DNA of 64,000 nucleotides, from contig NZ_CP102258.1 of NCBI RefSeq assembly GCF_025146565.1, positions 868,001 through 932,000 of the forward strand, in the 5' to 3' direction. Both the position numbers and the translations under genes were made by a program. The notes under the pieces are model-generated. The model ran no database searches. It saw nothing but the letters and a program-made list of their open reading frames with translations, and was not told the origin of the DNA. Each line of letters starts with the position of its first letter. Within the stretch, counting starts at the first letter, position 1. Positions 1-9,644 of the stretch are shown here, in pieces. The stretch comes from Bacteroides eggerthii. Its GTDB lineage: Bacteria; Bacteroidota; Bacteroidia; Bacteroidales; Bacteroidaceae.

Positions 1-612
1 CAGATAGGCTTCGCGTGTACCATATATGTCCAGGTGGTCGGGATCGGTGGCTGTGATGACACTCATATAGGGAGAAAGCCAGTGGAATGAACGGTCGAAC
101 TCATCGGCCTCAATCACCGTATACGGGCTGGTCTGGGACAAGAGCAGGTTTGTTCCGTAATTTTTGGAGATACCGCCGAGAAAAGCCGTACAACCTATAT
201 GCGACTGGTGGAATAGGTGTGCTGCCATTGTACTCGTGGTGGTTTTGCCATGAGTGCCGGCAACGCAAAGTCCCTTGCTGCTGCGGGTAATCGTGCCTAA
301 TACTTGGGAGCGTTTCTGTATCTCAAAACCCTTCTCGTGGAAGTAGGCCAGTTCGGCATGTTCCTGAGGTATGGCGGGGGTATATACTACTAATGTCGTT
401 TCCTTCTCCTTGCAATTCGCCGGAATGAGGTTGATGTTTTCCTCGTAATGTATTTGTGCACCTTCTGCAATCAGATGCCCGGTCAGCTCGCTTGGCGTAC
501 GGTCATATCCTGCCACAAACTTGCCTTTGGAGAGGAAATAACGTATCAGTGCGCTCATGCCGATGCCGCCGGCGCCGACGAAATAAACGGATTTTATGGT
601 TTCTATATTCAT
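1..612 (-). CDS. murC: UDP-N-acetylmuramate--L-alanine ligase MurC, N-terminal part
   Basis: Adds L-alanine to UDP-MurNAc in the cytoplasm, the first step of the peptidoglycan stem peptide. Reading the minus strand from the ATG at 612-610 gives 204 residues with no stop before the window edge. A Rossmann-type start (FVGAGGIGMSAL, about residues 11-22) is followed by the Mur ligase ATP loop GTHGKTTT at about 119-126. The C-terminal two thirds lie outside the window. The start is 7 bp beyond the murG stop, so it is cotranscribed with the dcw genes upstream. The family assignment is secure; only completeness is unknown. Confidence 0.95.
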   Translation of the reverse strand, partial: MNIETIKSVYFVGAGGIGMSALIRYFLSKGKFVAGYDRTPSELTGHLIAEGAQIHYEENINLIPANCKEKETTLVVYTPAIPQEHAELAYFHEKGFEIQKRSQVLGTITRSSKGLCVAGTHGKTTTSTMAAHLFHQSHIGCTAFLGGISKNYGTNLLLSQTSPYTVIEADEFDRSFHWLSPYMSVITATDPDHLDIYGTREAYL

Positions 613-619
613 GTACTTG

Positions 620-1768
620 TTATTTAATAAGTTTCAATACCTCTTTGGCAATGACCGTTGCCGAATCGGGTAATGCCAGTTTGGCTATGTTGTTGCTCAA
701 GGCTTTCAGCTTCTCGTTGTCTTTCACTGTTTCCAGCGCTACGGACAGCAGCTTCTCTTTGGCTTCCGCATCTTTTACGTAGATAGCGGCATCCTTGTCG
801 ACAAGGGCCAGTGCGTTTTTGGTTTGGTGGTCTTCTGCCACATTGGGCGACGGTACCAGAATCACCGGCTTGTGCAGCAGGCAGAATTCCGAAATGGAAC
901 CGGCGCCGGCGCGGGAGATTACCAAGTCGGCGGCAGCGTAGGCATTCGCCATGTCCTTGATGAAATCTGTCACATAAAGGTTGGGAAGGGCGCTGATGTG
1001 TGGGTGGTGCACCGCCTCACCGGTTGCTGTGGTGATTGCGTCCCTTACCTGTGCGATATATATTTTACCGGTTTGCCAGATGAACTGTATGTCGGGGTTC
1101 TTCCGGATGATGTCCAAACCTGCGGTTAAAGTTTGGTTGATGGTTCGTGCTCCAAGACTGCCGCCCAGTATGAGGATTGTTTTTTTGGCGGGGTCTAAGT
1201 CGAAATAGCGTACGGCTTCTTCGCGGGAAATGGAATGGCCGAGCAGGTTCTGGCGGACAGGATTGCCGGTCATAATGATTTTCTCTGCGGGGAAGAACTT
1301 CTCCATGCCTTCGTAGGCGACGCATATCTTGCAGGCTTTCTTGGCAAGCAGCTTGTTGGTGACGCCGGCATAGGAGTTCTGCTCCTGTATCAAGGTGGGC
1401 ACTCCCATCATTCCTGCCGTTTTCAGGGTAGGACCGCTGGCATAGCCGCCTACACCTACTGCCACCTGCGGGCGGAACTGTTTGATAATGCTGCGTGCTT
1501 TCCATTGGCTGCGTGCCAGCTTCACCAATACGGCAAAGTTCTTCCACAGGTGTTTGCGGTCGAAACCCGCAACGGGCAGACCGATAATCTTATAACCGGC
1601 ATCGGGCACACGCTGCATTTCCATGCGCCCCTCCGCACCCACGAACAGAATTTCCGCATCGGGACACAATTCTTTGATTGCGTTGGCAATGGATACGGCC
1701 GGGAAAATATGCCCTCCTGTACCACCGCCGCTGATGATAATGCGCGGTTTGTTGTTCTTCGTTTCCAT
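620..1768 (-). CDS. murG: MurG, lipid II-forming GlcNAc transferase
   Basis: Transfers GlcNAc from UDP-GlcNAc to lipid I on the inner face of the cytoplasmic membrane, making lipid II. The 382-residue product has the N-terminal glycine-rich signature SGGGTGGH at about residues 13-20. The C-terminal half has the GT28-type donor-binding segment (ISRAGAGSISEF followed by PSPNVAEDHQTKNA). Length is close to that of other MurG proteins. It sits between ftsW (43 bp) and murC (7 bp) in the usual Bacteroidetes dcw order. The ATG at 1768 is the natural start because the signature begins a few residues later. Confidence 0.97.
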   Translation of the reverse strand: METKNNKPRIIISGGGTGGHIFPAVSIANAIKELCPDAEILFVGAEGRMEMQRVPDAGYKIIGLPVAGFDRKHLWKNFAVLVKLARSQWKARSIIKQFRPQVAVGVGGYASGPTLKTAGMMGVPTLIQEQNSYAGVTNKLLAKKACKICVAYEGMEKFFPAEKIIMTGNPVRQNLLGHSISREEAVRYFDLDPAKKTILILGGSLGARTINQTLTAGLDIIRKNPDIQFIWQTGKIYIAQVRDAITTATGEAVHHPHISALPNLYVTDFIKDMANAYAAADLVISRAGAGSISEFCLLHKPVILVPSPNVAEDHQTKNALALVDKDAAIYVKDAEAKEKLLSVALETVKDNEKLKALSNNIAKLALPDSATVIAKEVLKLIK

Positions 1769-1811
1769 ATCTGAGTGTATATCTACTTGCTACTAATAAC
1801 TAATCTTAATA

Positions 1812-3095
1812 TTATTCAAATTCAGCATCGCTGTTCAGCATTTTGGCTGTCGGTTCTGCGGCGCTTTGCGCTTCACTGTAAGTGCTTTCGTCTCCGTTAT
1901 CGGTTTCTATCTGCATGGTGGGCAAGGCGTCGTGTTCACTCTGTTCTTCCAACTTGGCTGTATATCGGCTGACGCTCAGTATCATACCGATATAGGCGCA
2001 GTTAATCAAAGTGGAAGTACCTCCCTTGCTGATAAGCGGTAACGGTTGCCCCGTAACAGGAGCCAATCCCACAGCCACCATCATATTGAAGACGGCCTGC
2101 GATACCAGCAACAGGGCTATGCCGATGATGAGGAAGGCAGGGAAAGTTCGGTCGCACTTCTTGGCAATGCGTCCCACACGTATCAGCAGGCAGATGTAAA
2201 GGAATACCACTATGACTCCTCCCACCAGTCCGAGCTCTTCAATGATAATGGCAAAGATGAAATCGGAAAATGCCTGGCTCAGGAAGTCGCGCTGTACGGA
2301 ATTGCCGGGGCCTTTGCCGACAACATTACTGGTGGCAACGGCGATGCGTGCATGGGCTATCTGCGCGTCTTTGTCTATATCGAATTTCGCAGCGGGAACC
2401 TCCTCGTCATTTGTGAATTTCTCGATACGGGCACGCCACGTGTCGAACCGGTGCAGGAAAGGTATGTCGCTGTTCTTCGTCATCAGGAGGAAGGTGACGG
2501 CGATGACGCCTACCGATGTCAGACCGCCGATTAATACCAATAGTTTTTTTGCGGAAACACGTCCTATGAACATCATCAGGAAAACCACTCCAAACAGCAA
2601 TGCCGCTGTGGATAAGTTTTCCGGGGCGATGAGCAGGCAGATGGCTCCGGTTATTATCATGATCCTTTTAAATGCCTTTGGATGGGCTCCGTCTTCGTCT
2701 TGCCCCTTGGAAAGGATGAAGGCTGTGACAATGATAACCGCCATTTTTGCAATCTCCGAAGGTTGGAACTGTATGCCCATGAATGTCATCCAGCGCGCCG
2801 CACCATTGATGCGTTCCATCATCATGACCAGCACCAACAGTATGGCAGAAGCCGGTAGCAGAAAGACGGGAAACACCTGGAACCATTTGTAGGGAATGTT
2901 GTGCATGAGAACCACAATTACAGCACCCACCATTAGGATAATGCTGTGCTGGGTGATAGGCCCCCAGTGGTCGCCACTCTTGTAAGTGAGCGTACTGGCA
3001 GCACTGAACACTTCCGTAATGGAGATGAGACAGAGGAAGAGGAAAATTATCCAGATTACTTTGTCTCCTTTGAATATGCTTTTTAATAAATCCAT
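1812..3095 (-). CDS. ftsW: FtsW, SEDS-family division peptidoglycan polymerase
   Basis: SEDS-family membrane glycosyltransferase that polymerises lipid II at the septum together with the FtsI transpeptidase. The 427-residue protein is built of many hydrophobic segments and ends its membrane domain with the SEDS signature region PLPLISKGGTS. This is followed by a hydrophilic, acidic C-terminal tail of about 60 residues. The start codon directly abuts the murD stop (TAA ATG, no gap), indicating translational coupling. RodA is the alternative name, but the position in the dcw cluster between murD and murG argues for FtsW. Confidence 0.95.
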   Translation of the reverse strand: MDLLKSIFKGDKVIWIIFLFLCLISITEVFSAASTLTYKSGDHWGPITQHSIILMVGAVIVVLMHNIPYKWFQVFPVFLLPASAILLVLVMMMERINGAARWMTFMGIQFQPSEIAKMAVIIVTAFILSKGQDEDGAHPKAFKRIMIITGAICLLIAPENLSTAALLFGVVFLMMFIGRVSAKKLLVLIGGLTSVGVIAVTFLLMTKNSDIPFLHRFDTWRARIEKFTNDEEVPAAKFDIDKDAQIAHARIAVATSNVVGKGPGNSVQRDFLSQAFSDFIFAIIIEELGLVGGVIVVFLYICLLIRVGRIAKKCDRTFPAFLIIGIALLLVSQAVFNMMVAVGLAPVTGQPLPLISKGGTSTLINCAYIGMILSVSRYTAKLEEQSEHDALPTMQIETDNGDESTYSEAQSAAEPTAKMLNSDAEFE

Positions 3096-4430
3096 TTATA
3101 ATTCTCTTACGTATTTCTTGAATTGATCGCCCCGGTCTTCATAACTCTTGAAGAGGTCGAACGAAGCGCAGCAAGGACTTAGCAATACGGTCTCACCCTT
3201 CTTGGCCAATTGGAAAGCTGCTTCCACTGCATCTTTCATACCTGTTTGCACGTCGGCCACAGGAAGCCCGAAGCGGTCGAAGAACTCATGCAACTTCTCG
3301 TTGTGCAGTCCCAAATAGACTAAAGCCGAACATTTGGTACGTACCAGTTCTTCTATTTCGGTATAATCGTTTCCTTTGTCTTTGCCACCGAGAATGAGGA
3401 CGGTCTTGGTGGTCATGCTTTGTAAAGCATACCAGCAGGAATTGACGTTGGTTGCCTTGGAGTCGTTGATGAACTGGATGCCGCGCACTGTCGCCACCTT
3501 TTCAAGGCGGTGTTCCACCCCTTTGAAATCGGACAAGGCTTTGCGGATATCTTCTTTTTTGATACCGGCAAGGTTGGCGGAGATACCGGCAGCCAGTGAG
3601 TTATACAAGTTGTGGGTGCCATGTAGCGCAAGTTCCTCTTGTTCCATGTTGAAAGCGATAGGCTCGTTGATTTCCACTTCTCCGTCTTCCACATAGGCGA
3701 TGGCGCCGTCCTCTTTTACGGCGGCGAAAGGATAGGGATGCGCTTTTAAGCCATGCTTCTCCAGTTCTCTGCGGATGATAGGGTCGTCGTTCCAGTAAAT
3801 GAAAGCGTCTTCCGGTGTCTGGTTCTGCGTGATGCGGAATTTCGCATCTACATATTTCTGCATGCAGTGGTCGTATCGGTCCAGATGATCGGGAGTGATA
3901 TTCATGAGGACAGCGATGTTGGCGCGAAACTTATACATGTTGTCCAACTGGAAGGAACTCAGTTCTATGACATAATAATCATGCTTTTCCATGGCTACTT
4001 GTAGGGCAAGGCTGTTGCCGATGTTTCCTGCCAGTCCCACGTTCAGTCCCGCACTCTTGAAGATATGATAAATGAGCGAAGTGGTGGTAGTCTTACCGTT
4101 GGAACCGGTGATACAAATCATCTTGGCGTCTGTATAACGTCCGGCAAACTCTATTTCGGAGATGATAGGAATGCCTTTTTCTTTTAATTTTAGAATAAGC
4201 GGAGCGTCATTGGGGATGCCGGGACTTTTCACCACTTCATCGGCGTTGAGTATCAGTTCCTCAGTGTGTTGCCCTTCTTCCCAGACAATGCCATGCTTGT
4301 CCAACAGTTCCTTGTATTTGTCTTTGATGGCGGACATATCGGATACGAATGTGTCGAAACCTTTTACTTTGGCGAGTACGGCAGCTCCCGCACCACTCTC
4401 GCCAGCTCCTAAAACTACAATTCTACTCAT
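3096..4430 (-). CDS. murD: MurD, UDP-MurNAc-L-Ala--D-glutamate ligase
   Basis: Cytoplasmic ATP-dependent ligase that adds D-glutamate to UDP-MurNAc-L-Ala. The 444-residue protein begins with a nucleotide-binding fold (VVLGAGESGAGAA), has the Mur ligase ATP loop GSNGKTTTT at about residues 109-117, and a C-terminal ligase domain with the HRLE and NDSKATN motifs. Its stop is immediately followed by ftsW. A 108-bp gap with an inverted repeat separates it from mraY upstream. Family and length are typical. Confidence 0.97.
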   Translation of the reverse strand: MSRIVVLGAGESGAGAAVLAKVKGFDTFVSDMSAIKDKYKELLDKHGIVWEEGQHTEELILNADEVVKSPGIPNDAPLILKLKEKGIPIISEIEFAGRYTDAKMICITGSNGKTTTTSLIYHIFKSAGLNVGLAGNIGNSLALQVAMEKHDYYVIELSSFQLDNMYKFRANIAVLMNITPDHLDRYDHCMQKYVDAKFRITQNQTPEDAFIYWNDDPIIRRELEKHGLKAHPYPFAAVKEDGAIAYVEDGEVEINEPIAFNMEQEELALHGTHNLYNSLAAGISANLAGIKKEDIRKALSDFKGVEHRLEKVATVRGIQFINDSKATNVNSCWYALQSMTTKTVLILGGKDKGNDYTEIEELVRTKCSALVYLGLHNEKLHEFFDRFGLPVADVQTGMKDAVEAAFQLAKKGETVLLSPCCASFDLFKSYEDRGDQFKKYVREL

Positions 4431-4454
4431 ATATTATTATAATTAAGAATGGAG

Positions 4455-4518
4455 AATGATGAATGAAGAATTCAGCTGCGTATTGTTGCGCTGTATCGGT
4501 AATTCTTCATTTTTCATT
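4455..4518. repeat. Imperfect inverted repeat between mraY and murD
   Basis: Two 18-bp arms (4455-4472 and 4501-4518) match at 16 of 18 positions when one is reverse-complemented. They are AT-rich and made of GAATGA/GAAGAATT-like words. They bracket a 28-bp GC-richer loop, so the transcript of the mraY-murD gap can fold into a hairpin. There is no obvious U-run, so a role in RNA stability or a degenerate intergenic repeat is more likely than termination. Confidence 0.6.
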
Positions 4519-4538
4519 CATAATTCTTCATTGGGTTG

Positions 4539-5807
4539 TTATCTTATCTTTAACGTTATAATTGTTATTGCTGCCAATACAATGGTTACAATCCAGAAAC
4601 GGACGGTAATCTTTGATTCATGGAACAGCTGCGTCGGTTGCGTAAATACCACTTTGCAACCGGGCTCTATCAGGTTCATGCCGGTACGGAAGTGGTCGTG
4701 TATCGGCGTCCGTTTGAAGAGACGCTGTTTAACTCCTTTTCGTTTACCGGCTTTATAATATACCCGTTGCAGTATCACCGACAGGTTCTCTACGAGGAAT
4801 ATCCCGCAGAGAATAGGTATCAGCAGTTCTTTGTGGATGATGATGGCATATACGGCAATGATGCCGCCGATGGTCAGGCTGCCCGTATCACCCATGAATA
4901 CTTGTGCCGGGTAAGCGTTGTACCAAAGGAAGCCGATCATCGCACCGATGAAGGCGCAGATGAAGATTACCAGTTCTTCCGATCCCGGGATATACATGAT
5001 ATTCAGATAGCCGGCATATTCGATGTGGCTGGATACGTATGCCAGTATACCCAGCGTCAGACCGATAATGGCGGAGTTGCCTGCTGCCATGCCGTCCATG
5101 CCGTCGTTCAGGTTGGCGCCGTTGGAGACGGCGGTTACCACGAAAATCGTAACGAACACGAACAGTATCCAGCCGGCTGTTTGGGCATGTTCTCCCATGA
5201 AGGAGACAAGGTCTGCATAATCCAGGTTATTGCTTTTGAAAAAAGGAATGGTGGTCTGTGTAGCCTTGATTTCTTTGGCAGCATGTACTACTTCAATGCC
5301 TTGCCCCGGCTTTTCCACTTCAATATTCTCACGAATGACAACCTGCGGGCTGAGGTATAGCGTAAGGCCTACAATCAGTCCAAGACCTACCTGGCCGATG
5401 ATTTTGAATTTGCCATGCAGCCCTTCTTTGTCTTTTTTGAATATCTTGATGTAGTCGTCTGCAAATCCCAATGAGCCTAACCAGACAGTGGTGATAAGCA
5501 TCAGAATCATATAGATATTGTTCAGCTTGCCCAGCAACAGACAGGGAATCAGGATGGAAAAAATAATGATTACTCCGCCCATACTCGGCACTCCCACCTT
5601 GTTTACTCCGAACGGGTCGATATTGGCATCCCGTTGCGTCTCGGTGATTTGCTTGCGTTTTAATAGATTAATAAACTTATCACCCCATATGCTCGAAATG
5701 AGCAATGCCAGGATGATAGCCATTAACGCTCTGAAAGATGTGTAGCCGAACATGCCCGCACCGGGGAAGTCGTATTTGTCTAACCATTGAAATAAGTAGT
5801 ATAACAT
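4539..5807 (-). CDS. mraY: MraY, phospho-MurNAc-pentapeptide translocase
   Basis: Integral membrane enzyme that links phospho-MurNAc-pentapeptide to undecaprenyl phosphate, giving lipid I. The 422-residue product has many hydrophobic segments and the acidic motifs FADDYIK (about residue 116) and NLNDGMDGMAAG (about 233). The late cytoplasmic motif is PIHDHF, where E. coli MraY has HHHFE. It is longer than E. coli MraY because of an insert of roughly 60 residues before the NLNDGMDG motif (VVIREN... to ...FMGEHAQTAG), which I recall as usual in Bacteroides. It lies between murE and murD, separated from each by a gap of about 100 bp holding an AT-rich inverted repeat. Confidence 0.96.
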   Translation of the reverse strand: MLYYLFQWLDKYDFPGAGMFGYTSFRALMAIILALLISSIWGDKFINLLKRKQITETQRDANIDPFGVNKVGVPSMGGVIIIFSILIPCLLLGKLNNIYMILMLITTVWLGSLGFADDYIKIFKKDKEGLHGKFKIIGQVGLGLIVGLTLYLSPQVVIRENIEVEKPGQGIEVVHAAKEIKATQTTIPFFKSNNLDYADLVSFMGEHAQTAGWILFVFVTIFVVTAVSNGANLNDGMDGMAAGNSAIIGLTLGILAYVSSHIEYAGYLNIMYIPGSEELVIFICAFIGAMIGFLWYNAYPAQVFMGDTGSLTIGGIIAVYAIIIHKELLIPILCGIFLVENLSVILQRVYYKAGKRKGVKQRLFKRTPIHDHFRTGMNLIEPGCKVVFTQPTQLFHESKITVRFWIVTIVLAAITIITLKIR

Positions 5808-5823
5808 GTCTTTTTCAGTTCTG

Positions 5824-5920
5824 AGTTATGAATTAATGAATTGCCGGCATGATGTGTGCGGAGCAAACAGCATGACATGCTTCTTTGAAATTCATGATTC
5901 ATGGTTCTCAATTCATAATT
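5824..5920. repeat. Imperfect inverted repeat between murE and mraY
   Basis: Outer arms AGTTATGAATT (5824-5834) and AATTCATAATT (5910-5920) are complementary at 10 of 11 positions. Further ATGAATT/AATTCAT words lie inside. The right arm overlaps the last codon and stop of murE. The words resemble those of the repeat between mraY and murD, so the two are probably copies of one intergenic element family. Confidence 0.45.
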
Positions 5921-7356
5921 TCTTTAATAATTTCTTTATCGTCGAAATGATGCTTCACTCCTTTTATCTCCTGATAGTTTTCATGTCCTTTGCCGGCAAT
6001 GAGGATGACATCTCCCGGTTGTGCCAGCATATAGGCGGTTTTTATTGCTTCTTTTCTATCGGTAATGCTGATTGTCTTCTGCATATCGTCCTTGTCCAGT
6101 CCGGCCAGCATATCATTGATGATGTCCTGCGGTTCTTCAAATCGCGGGTTGTCGGAAGTGATGATGACGCGGTCGCTCAGGCGGGCAGATTCCTTGGCCA
6201 TGATGGGGCGCTTCCCTTTGTCGCGGTTGCCGCCGGCGCCGACTACGGTAATCACTTTCCCTTTGCCTTCCAGCACATCGTGAATGGCATTCAGCACGTT
6301 GACCAAAGCGTCCGGAGTGTGTGCATAGTCCACAATGGCAGTAATGCCTTTGGGAGAGCGGATAGAGTCGAACCTTCCGGCTACCGGGTGCAGAGTGCTG
6401 AGAGCTATGAGGACATCTTCTTCTTTCTTGCCCAACAATACGGCTGCGCCGAATACGGCGAGAAGATTGTAGGCATTGAACTTGCCGATGAAACGTACGG
6501 CCAGCTCACGATTGTTGAAGTCAAGCAGCATGCCTTCAAAATGAGACTCCAATATCTTACCCTTGAAGTCACTCAGGCTTCTTAAGGAGTAGGTATATAC
6601 TCGCGAACGTGTATTTTGAGTCATGACCAAGCCGTTCTTGTCGTCAAGGTTGGTAAGGCTGAAAGCATTTTTCGGCATATCATCGAAGAATTTCTTCTTA
6701 GCCTTGAGGTAGTTCTCGACAGTCTTATGGTAATCCAAGTGGTCGCGCGTGAGGTTGGTGAAGATGCCGCCGGCAAACTTCAGCCCGCTGATGCGTTGCT
6801 GCGCAATGGAGTGGGAGCTGACTTCCATAAATGCGTATTTGCAACCGGAATCGGCCATTTCGCCCAACAGGCGGTTGAGGGTGATCGGATCAGGGGTGGT
6901 ATGTTCGGTCGGTATGGCCCGGTCGTCGATGTAGTTGCATACGGTGGAAATCAGTCCGACTTTATATCCGAAATGGCGGAATGTATTATATAATAAGGTA
7001 GCAATGGTTGTTTTACCATTGGTGCCTGTCACGCCCACCAACTCCATTTTGGAGGTGGGGTCGCCGTAGAAAGCGGTAGCCACCTTGCCAACTGCATTTT
7101 CGCTGTCTTTTACTTGGATATACGTAATGTTGGGGGTAGGTTCTTCCGGCATGTCCTCGCAGAGCACAGCTATGGCGCCCTTTTCGATAGCTGCCGGGAT
7201 GTATGCGTGCCCGTCGGTCTGCGTGCCGCGCATCGCCATGAACAGATGTCCGGCTGCAACTAAACGGGAGTCGATGTTTACTCCTGTTATGTCTTTCTCC
7301 GTACTACCGGTGACTTGTACCGGTTGTATCGTTTTTAATAGTTCGCTTAATTTCAT
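5908..7356 (-). CDS. murE: MurE, UDP-MurNAc-L-Ala-D-Glu--meso-diaminopimelate ligase
   Basis: Cytoplasmic ligase that adds the third residue of the stem peptide. The 482-residue protein has the ATP loop GTNGKTT at about residues 111-117, the substrate-binding HTTPDP segment at about 152-157, and DNPR at about 402-405. DNPR marks meso-diaminopimelate-specific MurE, as opposed to lysine-adding enzymes. It follows ftsI after 30 bp and precedes mraY. Length and domain order are normal. Confidence 0.97.
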   Translation of the reverse strand: MKLSELLKTIQPVQVTGSTEKDITGVNIDSRLVAAGHLFMAMRGTQTDGHAYIPAAIEKGAIAVLCEDMPEEPTPNITYIQVKDSENAVGKVATAFYGDPTSKMELVGVTGTNGKTTIATLLYNTFRHFGYKVGLISTVCNYIDDRAIPTEHTTPDPITLNRLLGEMADSGCKYAFMEVSSHSIAQQRISGLKFAGGIFTNLTRDHLDYHKTVENYLKAKKKFFDDMPKNAFSLTNLDDKNGLVMTQNTRSRVYTYSLRSLSDFKGKILESHFEGMLLDFNNRELAVRFIGKFNAYNLLAVFGAAVLLGKKEEDVLIALSTLHPVAGRFDSIRSPKGITAIVDYAHTPDALVNVLNAIHDVLEGKGKVITVVGAGGNRDKGKRPIMAKESARLSDRVIITSDNPRFEEPQDIINDMLAGLDKDDMQKTISITDRKEAIKTAYMLAQPGDVILIAGKGHENYQEIKGVKHHFDDKEIIKEIMN

Positions 7357-7386
7357 ACCTTATTATATATAATGTATATTCTATAA

Positions 7387-9510
7387 TTAATGTAACGTCA
7401 GGCTTATCGTCTGTCCCCTGACAAGTCTGCTGCCACCCGGAATGGACTGGCTTCTTACTTTGCCGACGCCGTTGAGGCGCACCCTCAGTCCTTTTCGTTC
7501 CAGCAGGTAAACGGCATCTTTGGCTCCCATGCCTACTACACTGGGCACTATGCCGGCGGAGCTCTTCTGGTTTTGCAGGATGACGGCAGACGGGGCAGCC
7601 TGGCTGTGTCCCCATAGTTCTTGTCCTTTTTTTGCCTCAAACTGTTTCTGTACCGGGACATCCAGGGCATTGAGCACGTATAACGCTTCGTTCATCTCTC
7701 CGGCTTTTACCGTAGGAATCACGTTCGTGGTGCTATCTATCGCATTGCGTATGTCAAATCTCAAATTTTTGGCATATACTCTTTCGGCAATCTTGCTGAA
7801 TACGCTACCCGCCATTAAGCCTCCTGATGCCGGAAGTCCGGGTTTTTGTATGGAGACAATGCAGCTGTATTTGGGCGCCTCGGCCGGGAAGTATCCGCAG
7901 AAGCTGACAAGATAGTTCACCCGCCCCGCCTTATATCCGGCGGCACCCTGGGAAATCTGTGCAGTACCCGTTTTGCCTGCTACGGCAAACTGCTTGCTTC
8001 CGGCAGGTTTTGCCAATCCTTCGGAAACCACCTTATGCAGGATTTCCCGTATTTGTGTCAGCGTGTGGTCTGAACAGATTTTGGGATTGATGACTTCCGT
8101 TGGGAATTCATGGACAACTTCGCCGTCCTTCACTGCTGCTTTCACGAACTTGGGGCGCACCATTGTACCGTTATTGGCAATGGCGTTGTAGAAGGTCAGG
8201 ATATTGAGTGGCGGCACCTGCGTTTCGTAGCCGATACTCATCCAGGGCAGGGTGGTCTTGGAGAAATAACGTTCTTTAGGGCCACGTATGTTGGGCTTGC
8301 CTTCTCCGGCTATTTGCAGGTGGAGCGGGCGGTCTATGCCGATGCGCTTCAGGCCGTCCACAAACTTCTGCGGATTGTCGCCGTAATGTTTGTCGATGAG
8401 ATGCGAAACGCCGATGTTGGATGATACTTCCAGGATGCGCGTTACGTTGATCTTGCCATATCCGCCCCGGTGCCAGTTGTGGTCTTTCATTGCGCGGCCA
8501 TGCATCATCATGATGCCGTTTCCTGTATCGACTTCTGTGTCGGGAGTGATCTTTCCGTCCTCCAGTGCCACCATGATAGAGGCGGTCTTGAAGGTGGAGC
8601 CCGGTTCCAGCATGTCGCTGATGGCGTTGTTGCGCATTTCGTAATACTTTCCGTCGCCCGCTTTCATCATATTGACGATTGCCTTTACCTCTCCGGTCTG
8701 CACCTCCATCAGTACGGCGACGCCTACATTGGCGTTGATTTCTTTCAGTTTGTCTATCAATGCCTTTTCACAAATGTCCTGCATGCCCACGTCGATGGTG
8801 GAGATGATGTCGCAACCGTCTACGGGAGCGATGTCCACTATGTTCAGGTATTTGTTCATCACCTTCTGGCGGTGGGTAATGCCGTCGCGTCCTTTCAGCA
8901 GGGTGTCAAAGGCAAGCTCGATGCCGTTCTTTGCCCCTTGTGCCGTATCGGCGTAGAGGTCGCCCAATGTACGGGCTGCCAAAGAACCGAAAGGTTTTTT
9001 ACGCTGGTTGTAAGTCTGCTCGTGGAAGCCGCCCTTGTATTTGTTCAGGTTGAACACCGGCAGCCGCTTGGCTTCTTTGTACTGGATGTAAGAGATGCGT
9101 TTGGGATAGATCAGGTAGTTGCGGCTTCCCTTTTTGCGCCCTTTCAGCAGGTGCCTCTTGAATTCGGCGGCGCTCTTATCCGGGAATATCCGGTGCAGTC
9201 CCTCGCAGATTTCACCCAGATGGTTCATAAGCATGGTGTCTTTCTTCTGACCGCCTGCTTTGAAGTCCATGTAAATGCGGTACTCCGGTAAGGAACTTGC
9301 CATCAGTTTGCCGTCGGATGAAAGAATATTGCCCCGGTTGGGCTTGACGGTGACGTTCTCCTTCACAAAGCGGTCGGCGACATCTTGCCAGTACTGCCGT
9401 TCGGCAAACATGATGACGGTACCTTTTACGATAATAGCCACTCCTATCAGTCCCATGACAAGGACTACGAAGAAGTAACGTGTCATTATATTTTTCTTGT
9501 TTACTGCCAA
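7387..9510 (-). CDS. ftsI: FtsI/PBP3-type division transpeptidase with a C-terminal PASTA domain
   Basis: Septal penicillin-binding protein that cross-links peptidoglycan as the partner of FtsW. The 707-residue protein has a short cytoplasmic N-terminus, one membrane anchor (about residues 11-30), a dimerisation/pedestal region, and a transpeptidase domain. The active-site motifs are STFK (serine about 305), SSN (363-365) and KTG (513-515). A single PASTA-like domain fills the last ~60 residues. It could be filed under the Spo VD/PBP2 heading, but the dcw position argues for the division enzyme. Confidence 0.95.
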   Translation of the reverse strand: MAVNKKNIMTRYFFVVLVMGLIGVAIIVKGTVIMFAERQYWQDVADRFVKENVTVKPNRGNILSSDGKLMASSLPEYRIYMDFKAGGQKKDTMLMNHLGEICEGLHRIFPDKSAAEFKRHLLKGRKKGSRNYLIYPKRISYIQYKEAKRLPVFNLNKYKGGFHEQTYNQRKKPFGSLAARTLGDLYADTAQGAKNGIELAFDTLLKGRDGITHRQKVMNKYLNIVDIAPVDGCDIISTIDVGMQDICEKALIDKLKEINANVGVAVLMEVQTGEVKAIVNMMKAGDGKYYEMRNNAISDMLEPGSTFKTASIMVALEDGKITPDTEVDTGNGIMMMHGRAMKDHNWHRGGYGKINVTRILEVSSNIGVSHLIDKHYGDNPQKFVDGLKRIGIDRPLHLQIAGEGKPNIRGPKERYFSKTTLPWMSIGYETQVPPLNILTFYNAIANNGTMVRPKFVKAAVKDGEVVHEFPTEVINPKICSDHTLTQIREILHKVVSEGLAKPAGSKQFAVAGKTGTAQISQGAAGYKAGRVNYLVSFCGYFPAEAPKYSCIVSIQKPGLPASGGLMAGSVFSKIAERVYAKNLRFDIRNAIDSTTNVIPTVKAGEMNEALYVLNALDVPVQKQFEAKKGQELWGHSQAAPSAVILQNQKSSAGIVPSVVGMGAKDAVYLLERKGLRVRLNGVGKVRSQSIPGGSRLVRGQTISLTLH

Positions 9511-9520
9511 GGCTTTTTTA

Positions 9521-9631
9521 ATTTACTGTTTTAACGAATTACAATTTACTATTTGGGGGTTTATGATTTACTAAACTGTCGCTTACGATTTACTAAATCG
9601 TTGCTTGCAATTTACTAAATCTTGTTTGCCC
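9521..9631. repeat. Five-copy tandem repeat of 22-23 bp between ftsL and ftsI
   Basis: The word ATTTACT begins at 9521, 9544, 9566, 9588 and 9610, giving spacings of 23, 22, 22 and 22 bp. Units 3-5 share ATTTACTAAA plus a TCGTTGCTT-like tail; units 1 and 2 are more degenerate. The array fills most of the 134-bp gap between two dcw genes that must be cotranscribed. It is untranslated and has no strong hairpin. Regular spacing near two helical turns suggests slippage-derived repeats or a protein-binding array. Confidence 0.8.
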
Positions 9632-9644
9632 CTGTTCTTTGCTC

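Noticed and set aside
9521..9631. Possible CRISPR array
   Set aside because: The repeats are too short (about 10 conserved bases), are spaced every 22-23 bp with no room for spacers, and no cas genes are nearby.
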